Assembly: GCA_015680905.1 (NCBI GenBank)
Contig: CM027377.1
Span: 31,396,501 to 31,460,500, forward strand
Length of the DNA stretch: 64,000 bases
Source of the DNA: Coptis chinensis
Taxonomy: Eukaryota; Streptophyta; Magnoliopsida; Ranunculales; Ranunculaceae
Direction: 5' to 3'
Shown: in pieces, positions 22,901-35,058 of the stretch
How positions within the stretch are numbered: the first letter of the stretch is position 1
How the letters are laid out: every line of letters starts with the position of its first letter
The notes under the pieces: model-generated
The model's input: only the letters and a program-made list of their open reading frames with translations
Database searches by the model: none
What the model was told of the DNA's origin: nothing
Made by a program: the position numbers and the translations under genes

Positions 22901-24036
22901 GTCATTTATGTGAATCATTTCTGTCTTTCTGTGAATCATTATACCTCCATTTGTGTTGTTTTAGGTATTGTAGCTCTTATTTCTCTGCAGTAACTTACAA
23001 AAGAGTTTGTGCTGGTCACATTATACCTTACTTGCATGAAGATGAATGACCTATTGTAAGTATAGTTGCACTCCATTTCATGTTTGGTGTTATAGTTATA
23101 ATATGTTATCTGATAGTAGTGTGTTTGTAACAGCCTACTCAAGAAGAGTATATCTATCCACCAATCAGACAAAAGACAACTGGCGGCCAAGGGGTGAATA
23201 GAAGAAGAGGTGCAGATGAATCTAACGCAGTAAGGTGTTCAAGGTGCCAAGTTTATGGGCATAATGCCAGAGATTGTCAAGGAGGTCAGGTGGGAGATAA
23301 TGCCAATGTAAAAGCCAATGCCATTGCAACTGCTGCTAGAGCATCTCATAAAGGAAGAGGAAGGTCTGGGAGACCAAGAACAAGGCCACTCCCAAACCCC
23401 TTTCTTCTCAGACCAATCAATGCACAAGATGGGAGTCAAGTTGCTAAAGGTGATTTGCTAGCAAGAGGTAGAGGTAGAGGTGTTAGGGGTAGGGGTACAA
23501 GTGGTGAGGATGAGAGCCAACTACCTACAAGTGAATATGGGAGTCAAGTTGATGAAGGTGATTTGCCAGCAAGAGGTAGAGGCAGAGGTGTTAGAGGTAG
23601 GGGTAGGGGTAGGGGTAGGGGTACAAGTAGTGATGATGAGAGCCAAGTGACTGCAAGTGAATATAGGAGTCAACTGCCTGCAAATGGGAGAGGAAATAGA
23701 GGTGGTAGAAGCAGGAGTAGGGTTAGGGGGAGAAATGCTACAGATGGGAGCCAAGAGGGGACTACAAGTGAGGATGGGGGTGGAAGAGGCAGAGGAGGTG
23801 CTAGGGGTAGGAGGAGGGGGAGAAATGTTTCTGATCAAGGTCATCTATCTAAACTTTTATTTGGAAGTTCACAAGGTCCACAACCTAGCCAGTCTGAACC
23901 TATTCAAACTCAAGAAAGTGTTGCTCCATTGAGGCCAGCCCTGAACATACATGCAATGCCACCAATGTCACCTCCAAGAAAGAGGTCTATGAAGGGTACA
24001 ACATCCTCTCAAGCTTCTTCACAGGCAGAGTCTTGA
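19910..24036 (+). pseudogene. MuDR-type MULE transposase (mudrA-like), degenerate
   Basis: Multi-exon transposase. The N-terminal part starts at MAALRYRVLRLHINSEW (19910) and shifts frame near 20064-20092 into the LRQLVSDDDLKYMWVHAKAD region and acidic DDEEEVSDDEEE. Introns fit at 20629-20711 and 20805-20897. After another frameshift near 21110-21130 come the plant MuDR N-domain (CKADGCPWMIYVR) and the MULE catalytic domain: MIGLDGCFLKGKHG with the first Asp, then the second-Asp box read as ISNR followed by a TAG stop at 21963 (usual form SDRQKG). A further frameshift lies near 22300, then a SWIM zinc finger (CDYHEWQVTGILCLHVV). Intron 22615-22964 joins WIE to YCSSYF in frame. A TGA at 23047 and intron 23056-23133 follow. 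The last exon has a CCHC knuckle (CSRCQVYGHNARDC) and GRGRG repeats. With the catalytic Asp changed to Asn and several breaks, it cannot work. Confidence 0.9.
22628..22945 (+). repeat. TTTCTGTGAATCATTTCTGTC tandem repeats holding a piece of the MULE terminus
   Basis: Inside transposase intron 22615-22964. Irregular repeats of TTTCTGTGAATCATT and TCATTTATGTCC fill the intron. At 22717-22786, 70 bp starting GGGGAATTTTGACTTAACCC match the first 70 bp of the element's terminal repeat in the left-end orientation. TCATTTATGTCCTRTCTTTC occurs on both sides of this inserted piece. Confidence 0.85.
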
Positions 24037-24463
24037 TTACATTAATGCTATATTTTTTATGGGGTTTTGTAAGTGTTGTGTTATGGATTTGTTGTAAGAC
24101 TAAGGTTAACTTAAGTGCTATGTGTAAGACTTTAATGATTTGTTGTAAGACTTCAATGATTTGTGTGTAAAATGTACTTGATTTGTGTGTAAAATTTACT
24201 TGATTTGTTGTGTCAGACCTGAGTCAAGTGCTATGTAAAATGTACTTGATTTGTTATTCTATTAAGTGTTAGAGAAGTGTTATGTATGCTTAAGTGTTGT
24301 GTTATGGATTTGTTGTAAGACTTCAATGACTTAAGTGCTGTGTTTTGATCATTTTAAGGCATGTTTGTTGTTATGCATTTTTTATCATATTAACATGTCA
24401 GACTTAAATGTAGACTTGAACACTATGTCAAAATTAAATGTAGACTTGAACATGTCCATTACA

Positions 24464-24871
24464 TTAAAATGCTAATTTCCTCACAAGTTCAGTTACATCA
24501 GACACATTGCCTTCAATATTCATTTTAATAACACCATCAATACGCAACTTAAGTTTCCCCTCCTCTTTAGACTTCTCTTTGTCCTTCAATTCATTCCTTT
24601 CCACTTCCACAGCCTTCCCTTTTGCTTTAGTTAGTACATCTATCCATTTGTAACTGTTGCATCTTGGTGCATTATTACATCGGAGGAATCTCAATCCTTT
24701 AGTGTGTTCTTGCCCACTCCAGCGAACCCTCATAGTATCTGGACATCCTAAAACATAGGGATAATCAAGCCAACGACAATCAACCTTCCAGTGCCCTGCA
24801 TCCCCACAAAGAAAACAAGACCCATAGTTGATTGCTTTTGATGATTGCAATCTGAAAACAGAACAAAACAA
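24464..24871 (-). CDS. Zinc-knuckle/GRF-type zinc finger ORF carried by the MULE
   Basis: Minus-strand frame of 135 residues, convergent to the transposase. Residues ~17-32 hold CFLCGDAGHWKVDC, a CCHC knuckle. It is followed by LGCPDTMRVRWSGQ...RFLRCNNAPRCNSYKWID, which has the Cys spacing of GRF zinc fingers (putative nucleic-acid binding). A lysine/glutamate-rich tail and a helical end (VSDVTELVRKLAF) follow. The frame starts in what looks like a splice acceptor (TTCTGTTTTCAG), so the true first exon probably lies upstream. An ATG near 25072 opening MGGGTCEFNN is a candidate, but its phase does not join cleanly. It sits in the mudrB position, though it is not recognisably mudrB-related. Its role in transposition is unknown. 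Confidence 0.6.
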   Translation of the reverse strand: MFCSVFRLQSSKAINYGSCFLCGDAGHWKVDCRWLDYPYVLGCPDTMRVRWSGQEHTKGLRFLRCNNAPRCNSYKWIDVLTKAKGKAVEVERNELKDKEKSKEEGKLKLRIDGVIKMNIEGNVSDVTELVRKLAF

Positions 24872-25157
24872 ATTAAGTTTGAGTTTTAATATTAGTTAGT
24901 GTAAACCCCCCAAACGTCAATATGCTATTTGCATAAACCCCCTAATGTTTAAGTAAACAGTCAACGAAAGAAGAAGCAAAAGAAAAAGAAGGTCAGGAAG
25001 AAAATTAAGTGTGAGAATAGAACCTGAGATGGTTGATTTGTGTTGTTAAACTCGCAAGTGCCACCGCCCATAAAAATGAGATGAGATTTGTGTTGATTTC
25101 AGACTAAAGGGTCGAGGAGGATATGAGATTTATACGAAAGGAATAAAATATAAAACC

Positions 25158-25445
25158 CAATGACTATTTCATAAGGGCAAAATGGGCAGTATATAAAATA
25201 CGAGAGAGAAAGTTCAAGAATTAAATAATGGCAACTTTTGGGGGGTTTTCGCAAAGTTGGGTTTAACATGTTAATGTGGGGGCAATGCAATGTCTATTTC
25301 ATAAGGGTAAAATAGGCAATAGCTAAAATACCAACGTCTATTACACAAAAAATTGACGGAGTGGGGGGCAAACTCAAATGATTTTACAAATGAGGGGTTT
25401 AGTCAAAACGCTACCAAACTTTGGGGGGTTAAGTCAAAATTCCCC
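25158..25445 (-). repeat. MULE right terminal inverted repeat
   Basis: Reverse complement of 19306-19595. Ends at CCCC, followed by the 9-bp duplication ATAATGTTA (25446-25454). Confidence 0.88.
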
Positions 25446-26627
25446 ATAATGTTACCGTCTTTAAATCCCCTTTGTGTTGTTGTTGCTCCATTGTGTTTGA
25501 CTAATTGGTTCTTCGTTTGAGGTGCTTTGTTAGGTAATTGTCTATGAACTCTTCTCAGTTTTTGTGTGGTGGTGTGCCTTGAGATTGTAGTAGATAGTAG
25601 AGCAGGAAATACATGTTCAAATTAACTATAAGATGGCAAGCATTTTCATTTTTTGTAACTAACAGCTTAATTACTTGGATTGTAATTTCATTGTTCATAT
25701 GAAATGAATCGCTATTTTTGAGCTGAACCAAACATGGCCTGGTGTTATTGAGTATGTGATTTGGGTTTGAAGAATGAATCTTATGTATTCTCAATTTTAT
25801 GATTATTCTTAAAGTTAAGCTTATATATTCTCAGTATGGTGTTTTTGTATCTAATCAGGTGGTTAAGTTTTGGTCATGTTTGAAGAATGAAACTTGTTCT
25901 TTAGTGGGGTTTTGAGAAATTTGTGTAGATTAAGTTAATAGGAAGAGCTAGTTGTGAACCCGTTTTCAAATTTTAGAATTAATTGCTTGCTTTTACCATA
26001 TTGCTATTCTGTATCAACACAATACGTAGACTGAAGTATATTGAGTGGTTATAAGTTTATTATGCCCACTCCATTTCTATACCTTATTCAACTTGACGTA
26101 GTTACTTATATGAAAAGACTAATAAGAGAATGGAAGATAAAGTCAATTTTAATCAATTGATCAAGAGCATGGTAGTGTTGCAGTGACGACATTTTGAGTG
26201 ATAGATAGACATAGACATTGTTATCTACCGCAGTTGGTTTTCCATCACCGCTACAAAAATTTCTGTGTGTTCTAAGTTCTAACACCATTACCATTATCCC
26301 AATTTTAGGCATTTGTACATGAGCACATTACGGTTTTGCACTAGTCCGTTGTTGGATTGCGTTTAGTAGTTCTGAATATTGACATCAAATACATACATAG
26401 TAAACGACAATCTGTTAATGAAAAACGACAATGTACTGATGTTTGTCGTCGAAAACAATCACAAAAACCATTATACAAAAATATACCGAGTACCCTATCT
26501 TATCGAATAATGAAATATTTGTTTGCAATTGTAAACCCTAAACCCTAGTTCATGTAGTTGTTCAATTTTTTGTTGAATGATAATGTTGTGTTTATTTACA
26601 TCTATTATTGTTATTGGCTTTGTGCAG
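25446..26627. other. Intergenic, no gene recognised
   Basis: AT-rich DNA with short random frames only. AAACCCTAAACCCTAG near 26535-26549 resembles two telomere units but is too short to mean much. Confidence 0.55.
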
Positions 26628-26904
26628 GATCAGGCGAATAAGATATATAAGAAAGTAGTAGACCATAAGTCTACGAGGGGAAGAAATCGAGATGCATTTT
26701 TGGCTGCTTGTATGTTCATTGCTTGTCAGCAAGAACATAAGCCTCGCGCCGTAAAGGGTACAAGCTAAGCTTCCTTAATATGTGGTTTTCTTCCATATTT
26801 ATCTTACTAATCCCAACCTCCTTGATCTGCAGAGGCGCTTCTGTTCCCGTTTAGGAATGAATCACCAAGCTATTAAAGCTGCACAAGAAACCGTCCAGAA
26901 CTCA
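26628..26904 (+). pseudogene. TFIIB (general transcription factor IIB) gene fragment
   Basis: Two exon-like pieces with preserved splice sites. 26628-26757, after a TTTGTGCAG acceptor, reads DQANKIYKKVVDHKSTRGRN, then RDAFLAACMFIACQQEHKPRAVK, matching the first cyclin-like repeat of plant TFIIB. 26833-26904, after a CTGCAG acceptor, reads RRFCSRLGMNHQAIKAAQET, the start of the second cyclin-like repeat. Sequence that normally lies between them, plus the zinc ribbon and the C-terminus, is missing, and the frame breaks down after VQNS. No terminal repeats were found around it, so the route (segmental duplication or transposon capture) is unknown. Confidence 0.82.
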
Positions 26905-27590
26905 TTCCAATGCATCAAGGCTGATACCTAATTGGTATGCCAAGGATGAAGACCTAAAGAACCTTGGCACTCTTTGTCAATGACGAACTCATTCCAATGC
27001 ACAGTGTTAAAACGGAGTAACTGGTGCAATGCTGTGGACAACACTAGCCATTTTGTATATTCAGATTTCAGACAAGTGTTTTGCATCATTTATAACAAAG
27101 AGATATTTTTTTCTATTTTCTCGCAAGGCATTAACTTCCTCTTCGAGATAAAAAAAAGTAAGATGATGCTTTACCTGCATCTCTCTTGCTAAGATACTTT
27201 TAAACGACAAGTATACATATTTAATTTAATCATACAAACCAAAATTTATCTCTTTGAAGCTCTTAGATAATCATAGCACAAAATTATGTATGAGAAGAAC
27301 ATTGAGCAGAGTTCTCTATAGGGTCCAATATAGCATTACACAATTTCACTTGAATTATCTTTTATCTAGCCATTTATCGAATGAAAATAGTACTTGATTC
27401 CACAAGCGCAATTTGTCATGGTCTAGCACTTCTGAGTGAAAAATCTTTGTCGTCATTTAAGCTTTAGATTCTCCACTACAAAGTGTGTTCACAAGAAATG
27501 TTTCTTGCAACAACCAAAACGCACCTCATGGGTAGGTGGCATAGTAAAAATAAATAATTTCACGTCTAACAGATCTGACAATAAAAAACG

Positions 27591-27688
<98 letters not shown>

Positions 27689-28386
27689 TTTACCACATAT
27701 TTATATGGTGTCGTACATATAAGTAGTGTTTTTTACGACACTGTATCAGCTATGCAAGACACTATATAAGCTGTCCACGAACATATCCATTAACGGACGT
27801 GGATATGTCTATTTGAGAGAAAGCATGTATTGCAGTATGGACTTGCGACAATTTATTTGCAATATATATTCTTTGCAACTATAACTTGTTCTGCTATTTC
27901 GACAATTGTTTTCACACTTTGCAATTGTAACTGTAACCATAGGCTGCCAGTACTGTTTTGATATAACATGAACATGTAATGTAAGTTAAAAGTCAAGCGA
28001 AGGAAAAACAGAGAGACTATATATATATAAATGTGTGTGTGTGTGTGTGTGTGTGTATAATGGAATATTAAGATGTGTGTATTTAATTCAGTAAAGGGAT
28101 TTATAGGAATGAGATAAGTCATGAACAATTTTTACGTGAAGAAGTAAAAAAATGTAATCAATTTGTCTAGTTCATTAGGATAATCGGCTCTCACCCAATA
28201 GAACCGAGTTCAAGTCTCAGCTTTATTGATTGAATCCGGTTAGTTAGGAAATGTACTCCTAACTAAACCAGCCTTCTCGTAATATCTTTTTCATCTGGCA
28301 AGTTTCTTAACATCCTTAGCTTGACCAGGATTAGTTCTTGTTTGTTTCTTGCCATTATTATCGGCCCATGATTTTTGCCTTCCTGG
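26905..28386. other. Intergenic with AT and GT microsatellites
   Basis: No gene was seen. Contains (AT)46 at 27594-27685 and a (GT)12 run at 28032-28056. The (AT)n tract opens an artificial Tyr-Ile repeat frame at 27436-27726. Confidence 0.7.
27594..27685. repeat. (AT)n microsatellite, 92 bp
   Basis: Uninterrupted alternating AT. Confidence 0.97.
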
Positions 28387-30560
28387 TCACCCCTTATGCT
28401 TCATAATGGGTGGATTTTTCAATGGTTTCACTTTGCACATACGTATTCCAGACTTCGTTTGGCTCAACTTTTCACTTGGTGCATTTCCAATTTGCTTCAT
28501 GGGGCTGATTTTCACATTTTTGAATGTTGTTTCAACTTCCTTTAAAAGATTATAGAAACCCTTCATTGCAACCTTGAATGCTTTGACTAATGAGACACCT
28601 TTAGCTGCTATATTAACGGCTTCACGACAGAGTTGGCTAAACCTTACTGTAACAGACGCATGACAATCATCTACCATTTCTTCTCCATCTTTGGTTGTCA
28701 CTGATCCAAACTTCACATTCTTTGTCCATCTTTTAAGCACGTATTTTTCTGGAATCTTCAAAACATCCACAACTACAAATATCTTCATAATGTGCCTGCA
28801 CAAGTATCTAACAAATTCAAACAACAAACAACTGCATGTGACAGTATTATCACAAGAATCATATGTCATGGTTCGAAATTTATGATCAAGACCATCCCTC
28901 CACACATGAAACGTGGACTTTGTACCGGTTTTCAATTCTCAATCTTTCTTTGGCGATAAGAAAAACCTTATTGGAGTTGTTGTTGAAACCTTCCAAAAAT
29001 TTCTTTTGTGTAAACTTTAACAGCTTCCTTCTCAATTACCATAGAAAATTTCAAAGCACGATTGGTATAATTGCTTTTATAGTCTTCATCATTTTCAGCA
29101 TCTCTCCTGCATACTACAGCCATTTCAAACTGTTCATAAATATTATCAAAGGCAAAGATCTCTTCAAGTAGCCATCAAAGTACTCATTAATACTTTCACT
29201 CCGTTGGGTTGTGTACATAGATGCACAAAATATATCACGCATTTAAACTGAAGCCCATTTCTTTTGCTTTTCAAATAGGTTTGCTAACCACTTATTTTCT
29301 CCTAGCTGGTACCTTCCAATCATCCCATTCCAACCAAGCTCAAACGTTTCGATAGTCTCATACCCATACAAATATTTAACAAAATCATCCCAAAAACCTG
29401 GATTTGAGTTAATCACGTGACGTATATTCTCGATTGCATTTTTTGTAATATTCCACAGACAAAAACGATGGCGCGTACCAGGTAACACTTTCTCAATAGC
29501 TCCCCCAATTGCAAATTCTTGATCTGTTTGAATCACTTTTGGCTGCTTACCATTCATTGTCATCATCCATGCCTTGATGACCAATTCAAAAGACTATACA
29601 TTCATTATAAAGCAATGCACCACCGAAGATTGTTGTTTGGTAATGATGGTTGACATCTACAATTGGGATGAAAGGCATACTATATCGGTTTGTCCCATAA
29701 GTAGGATCAAAGCAAACAACATCTCCAAAATAGTGATAATCCATCTTTGACCGTGCATCAGTCCAAAAGAAATTCTTGGTTTGGCCTTCCGGATCCATTT
29801 GGATTGAGTAGAAAAATGATGGGTTGTCCATTTGTTGATGCTCAAAAAATTCAAGGACAGCTTCCGCATCTCCAAGTCGAAGCTCATGTCTTCGAACCTT
29901 ACCAAGAACGTTTCTAGCATCTCTTTCAGTGTAGCCAATATTATGAATTCCTTTAGCTTCAACACCCATATAACGTAGCTAATTGCATGTTCCCCAACAT
30001 TTGTTATTGTTCTTTTGGTACCTTTCTCAAAGACCGAAGCTTCTGCCGTTTGCTTAGAGTTGCAAGGTTGTGATTATGCTCCTCAATAACTCGAGTGACA
30101 ACCCAGTTTTTCTTTTCGTTTCTTCTTATCGACATGACAGCCTTGCACCCAATTCTTGTATCAAATCTTTTTCTCTGCCTCTGCTAAATCGGTTTTGATC
30201 TAGTAGCGTTGCAACAACCTTGGAGAGAACATTAGTATGACTGAGCTATGATTTCATTGTTATGCTGAGATTTACATGTAGCGTATTTTATAACGCTGAA
30301 TCCTGTCCTCCTTGCAAAATAATTATAAAAATCATAGGCTTCTTCTGGAGAATCGAATTCCATGCCAATACAAAGTCATATGCTATTTAACATGTCTTTG
30401 TTGCCTTCATTCATTTCAACGCCTCCACTACCATTTTTGACGCTTTCAACATTATCAGCATTGGCTCCGACATTATCTGCATTATCAGCTTTCAACATTA
30501 TCAGCATTCAACATGTAAAGATTGGCTTCGACGCTTTCAACATTATCAACATTATCAGCT
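28387..30560 (-). pseudogene. FAR1/FHY3-family gene, main part, disrupted
   Basis: Plant FAR1-related proteins descend from Mutator transposases and act as nuclear transcription factors. Reading down the minus strand: a low-complexity ADNV/GANADNVESVKNG tract (30560-30420); the FAR1 DNA-binding start MEFDSPEEAYDFYNYFARRT at 30363; degraded sequence; then 29969-29586 (NPSFFYSIQMD, WTDARSKMDYHYFGDVVCFD) and 29584-29243 (KVIQTDQEFAIGGAIEKVLP, HRFCLWNI), which form the MULE-type domain with both Asp positions kept. TTQRSESINEYFDGY and a SWIM finger (CSCLLFEFVRYLCRH) follow, ending at 28387. Lesions: stops before MEFDS and after KKWASV, a frameshift at ~29585, and others near 30100 and 28950. Together with the upstream piece at 48279-48454 it would be about 780 codons, the normal family size. 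The LINE insertion and these lesions make it non-functional. Confidence 0.88.
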
Positions 30561-31435
30561 TAGTGGGGTTTTTTGTTGAGAAAATATTACCTTTCCCTGT
30601 GGTAAAGAAAATATTGGAAAATACATGGAAGATTAAAGCGGATTATGAGATTTCCACAGATAAAGATGTGTTATTTTTTAAGTTTCGTGAAGAAGAAGAT
30701 AGACAGAGGGTGCTGGATATGGGACCATTATTCATTGCTGGTAGGGTGTTCATAGTATGCCCTTGGACTGAAAAGCTTGAAACACATAGAAAAAACATGT
30801 CCACCCTACCCATCTGGGTAAAATTATGGAATATGTCGAAGCAAATGTGGACTAAGAAAGGCATCAGTTTTATAGCTAGTCGTATTAGGAAGCCAATCTG
30901 AAGGGATGCGATACCCAAAAGAAACAACGACTTGATTTTGCTCGAGTCTGTATTGAAGTTACGACAAATGCTAAATACCCTGATTGCTTAAGATTTGATT
31001 TAGGCAAGGGAATTATTGCTGAAGTGGGAGTGGAGTACCTTTGGATTCCCTCGACTTGCTCCATCTGTAGCAAAAGTGGTCATAAGGAGTCAAATTGTTG
31101 TGCATCTGCTGATACTTTAGCTACCACTGAGAGACTGAATGTTCAAGGCCAACAAACAATCAATGGGTTAGACGGCAAAACGTTACACCTGTCCAAACTC
31201 CAAATATTGGTATGCCTATCAGTGAAACTGGCCTACACAGGGTTAATGCTGAAATAGGGGCAAGTGCTGTAGTTATTGGAGTTAGTGAAGTAAATGCTTC
31301 TGATGCTATTACTACTGAAATAGGAGCAATTCTTGTAATATTCTAGCTGAAGAGGAGATTGAAAATCAAAGCTTAGACCTTAACCAAGTTGAGAGGTATG
31401 CCAGTGTAAGGAATGATATATATCTAAACGCCATC

Positions 31436-34400
31436 TGTCACACCCCGAATTTCGACAGAATTCGGAAAAAACATTATTTGTTCCCGACTCTTCGATCTCC
31501 GAGGTGTGACGCACTCTCCACTTCCAAAAACCCATAAATAGTTTAAATATGCGGATAATTAAAAACCAATAAAATTTTTAACTTAAACAAAAGTCCTCTT
31601 CATTACAAAAATTTACAAATGAAAATGCAAAAACTATTGTCTAGACTGAAAATCTATATCACCTCAAGGGAAAACAAAACATATCCTGAGATGCAACGCT
31701 AACGCAAACCACGAGCAGCAACCAATCTTCTTCAACACTAAACCTGTCAAGACTTATCAACTATGTTCATTTAATGAACACACCCGATAAACAAACATGC
31801 AAATCGGGTCAACATTATAAAAATGCTGATGTGAGTAGCTCTAAAATACAACATATAATTATACATATATATACACAAACCATACGGCAGTTAGTTCCTC
31901 CATCGAGGCGCCTTAACTTTCAACGACTAATACAACATCCTTAAGTATAATAAGTAAGGCAGGTAGTTCCTCCACTGAGGCGCCTTAACTTTCCACTAAC
32001 CACACAACAAACCATACGCATAATAAAAAGGCATGTAGTTCCTCTATCGAGGCGCCTTAGGTTCGAACTAAACGAATAACCAACCAAGCATATTATATAC
32101 GTACCGCATTTCATGCTCAATAATAGAGTGAGTCGTCTCTACCTAAGTAATTAGTTTGACTCACCCTTATGCCAACCATATATAATCATCTGTCTAAAGA
32201 TATATCATTAACCAACATATTACCATAATTATATTAATTAAGGCTTTCTTTGTGTGCCCTTAAAATCACGTCGTATCTATGTCTTACCTAGTTTCCCTGG
32301 CTACCACAATCGCTTTCCAACGCCAAACATGTACATCCACATGCCTCCCCTTACATAATGAACCACTTCGTGCGTAACTACCCTGAGCGGGATGCCGCAC
32401 ACCAGGTAACCCTCACATGGAAACCATTATGTAAGTACTGCCACTATTCGGCATAAAATATCGCGCATCTTGTTCTATTTTGCGAACGGAATAATCAAGC
32501 CACCATTCGGCTACGCCAGAAGGGCCATTCAGATTTACTGAAACGCCAGAAGGGCCAATCACATTACTTACGCCAAAAGGGCCATTCAGATTTACTGAAA
32601 CGCCAGAAGGGCCAATCAAATTACTTACGCCAGAAGGGCCATTCAGATTTACTGAAACGCCAGAAGGGCCAATCAAATTGCACACGCCCACACAGGGCAG
32701 ATCACACGAGTTGTGGTAGCTAGGTTTTAGGATTTTCGTTACGTAATTTATTCAGGTGTCATACATTTATGACTCATAATAATTCCACTATATCACGTGC
32801 AGGTCAAATACCTTATTGCACTAAGCCATAATATTTAGAAATATCTCAATTATATCTCATAACCATTTTCATTCTTTCACATGCCAAAATATTATTGCAC
32901 TACGCCACACTCCCATGGAAAATATCTACAAATACTATACTACCTCATAGTAGCATCTCACATATATAATAATGGAGTGTTTATACATTTATTTCTCCAA
33001 AACTATTGCATTTAATATATATATATATATATCCCAACATATTATATAATGTCACAATATCAACGTCAAATCTTCATTAGATAATGACAACCAAATTTAT
33101 ACAAGCTTCTACAGCATTTTAGCATTTGATTTGTCCATACAATTTACAACATAAAACGTAGCACAATTAAACAGTCCACAATCAAATCCCAAACATCTAA
33201 AGTCCATAAATCTAAGTCCGTATATAATTTAATACTCATAAAAAACATATATATCAAATTCTTATTATCAGAATTCCCCTCTAGTTACGTGCCAATATTA
33301 TATTGCACTACTCACGTCAAAACTTAATTAGATAATGACAAACAAAGTTATACAATTTCGATAATATTTTATTACTACATTTGTCCATATTTTTAAATAT
33401 ATGAAAAACTGGAAAAAAAGTCAACATTCTACGGTCAACGGTCAAAGTCAACGGTCAAAGTCAAAGTCAACACGTCATGGTCAAAGTCAACACATCCTGG
33501 TCGAAGTCAAACTGTCATTGTCAAAGTCAAACTGTCATTTCTATGTTCAACAGGTTCATGGTCATAGCCATGGTTCATGGCTAAGGTCAAAGTTCATGTC
33601 ATGGCTAAGGTAATGGTTCGGACCCAACTGGCCAAGCCCAAACCTTAAAACCCGGCCCCAAAAGTCTAAACCAACTTATTATTCAACCTAACCCAATTGG
33701 GGTCATAAGGACCAACCCACATAAAATTAGAAAACCGGCCCAAAGAAAACTAATTAGTTTTGGCCCAAACAACTTAAACTAAACCGCCCCAAAAACTTTG
33801 AACCGGAACCGCCCAAAACTTTAAAACCAAACCGCCCAAACAAAACAAATAGAACTGGCCCAAAACAGTTTAACCTAACATGGACCGGCCCAAGCAATAC
33901 AAACTACAATCGGCCCAACCAAAACCATCTAATGAATTAGGCCCAAAGCCCAAACCGACCATCAGGTCTTCTTCTTCAACTGCTACCACCACCACCAGCC
34001 ACCACCTGCTCAAGTCCGGCCACCACTTGTCCTCCCCCCCTAACCCACCGGTTTTAATCCCTAGAAAAACCCCTTAAACTTTAATTAAAGCCCCAACTCG
34101 ATTTATTAACTCCATCTCCTACCTCCAAACTAGATCTAGATAAATTCCCACCGCCATTAACGGCTTTCTCCAAGCTCCCAACACCCCCATTTGCATCCCT
34201 TACACACTACATTAGCCACCCAACATCCAACCACACTTCAACAAAATAAATCAACAAAACAATCAACGAAATACAAAAAAAAAACGATACTGGGGTTGCG
34301 CTGCCATTAACGCTGGTCGACGCTTCGACAACACCCAGCCAAACTTTAACACCCTTCACACGTACACCATCAACCAACGTCAAAACTAAAGAGTTCAACC

Positions 34401-35058
34401 AAATTAATAGGATTTCGTTCCATTTTTTTTTTTCTCTGGGCGACGCCATTAGCGCCTGTTCAAACTTGAACAGAGCTTCCACAGGTGATTCTAAACCCAC
34501 ATCCAAACAAAACAACATAATCTAAGGGCAGTACGATTCATGGGCTAGCGCCTCCATGAACGCCTGTTCATAGCTTCAACAGTTCAAATAAAACTAATAG
34601 ATATCGGATTTAACTAAATAACTGTGGAAAACCGGTCGGAAACACTTTCGACAATAAATTAAGTAAATACTAAATGATTTAAAATCATAGTTTATGAAAT
34701 TTGTAAATTCTAAACAGACAAAAAATTATAGTTTTAGTAGTGGTGAGAGATAAACTCTACTCACCTGTATCAAAAGCTCAACTCGACCAAGAAAACCCCC
34801 ATCGCGCCCAAATCGTCCAAGCTCAACGCCGAAAAAACAAGTTTCTACCTCTGCCTCCATTTTTATTATATTTTATTCTCTAAAACCCTATTTTCTAGAA
34901 CAATGTGATTATATACTTGGGTTTGAAACCCAAGCCCAATACAGACTCGGGCCCAAAAACCAGGCCCACATATCCCAAAACCAATCCATTGAATTTTAAA
35001 TAAATAAATTAATTAATAAATTAATAACTAAATACGTATTTTAAATACGGGCGTTACA
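31436..35058. mobile_element. Long solo-LTR-like element A, 3.6 kb
   Basis: Begins TGTCACACCCC and ends GGGCGTTACA, giving the TG...CA ends of an LTR. It is flanked by CCATC at 31431-31435 and 35059-35063, a perfect 5-bp target duplication. No gag/pol coding, primer site or polypurine tract was seen, so a solo LTR of a Ty3/Gypsy family with long LTRs is the simplest reading; a non-coding LARD is the alternative. Inside are three ~73-bp units around GTAGTTCCTCC-GAGGCGCCTTA (31885-32065), three 57-bp units (32514-32684), and GGTCAAAGTCAA runs at 33420-33540. Skipping it joins the LINE frame (NAI then EVETE). Confidence 0.8.
32514..32684. repeat. Three tandem 57-bp units
   Basis: Each unit is CGCCAGAAGGGCCATTCAGA, then TTTACTGAAA, then a second CGCCAGAAGGGCCAATCA half. 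It lies inside solo-LTR-like element A. Spacing and internal two-part form rule out CRISPR; it is an LTR-internal minisatellite. Confidence 0.9.

Larger units (their letters stand above)
19306..25445. mobile_element. Complete Mutator-like element (MULE), 6.1 kb
   Basis: Ends are GGAGAATTTTGACTTAA (left) and, in reverse complement, GGGGAATTTTGACTTAA (right). Inverted repeats of about 290 bp (19306-19595 and 25158-25445) share GTTTGGTAGCG, GACTAAACCCC, ACTCCGTCAATTTT and CATTTTGCCCTTATG. Flanks are ATAATTTTA (19297-19305) and ATAATGTTA (25446-25454), a 9-bp target duplication with one mismatch, which is diagnostic of Mutator. Inside are a degenerate transposase on plus and a zinc-finger ORF on minus, pointing at each other as mudrA and mudrB do in maize MuDR. 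Terminal divergence and several lesions suggest an old, immobile copy. Confidence 0.92.

Noticed and set aside
23521..23844. Antisense Pro/Thr/Ser-rich frame opposite the transposase tail
   Set aside because: It is a shadow of the GRGRG-coding repeat.
27436..27726. Frame with a Tyr-Ile repeat
   Set aside because: It is a read-through of the (AT)n microsatellite.
32514..32684. Regular repeats considered as CRISPR or a protein repeat
   Set aside because: Units are contiguous with no unique spacers, lie inside an LTR of a plant nuclear genome, and the minus frame merely translates the minisatellite.
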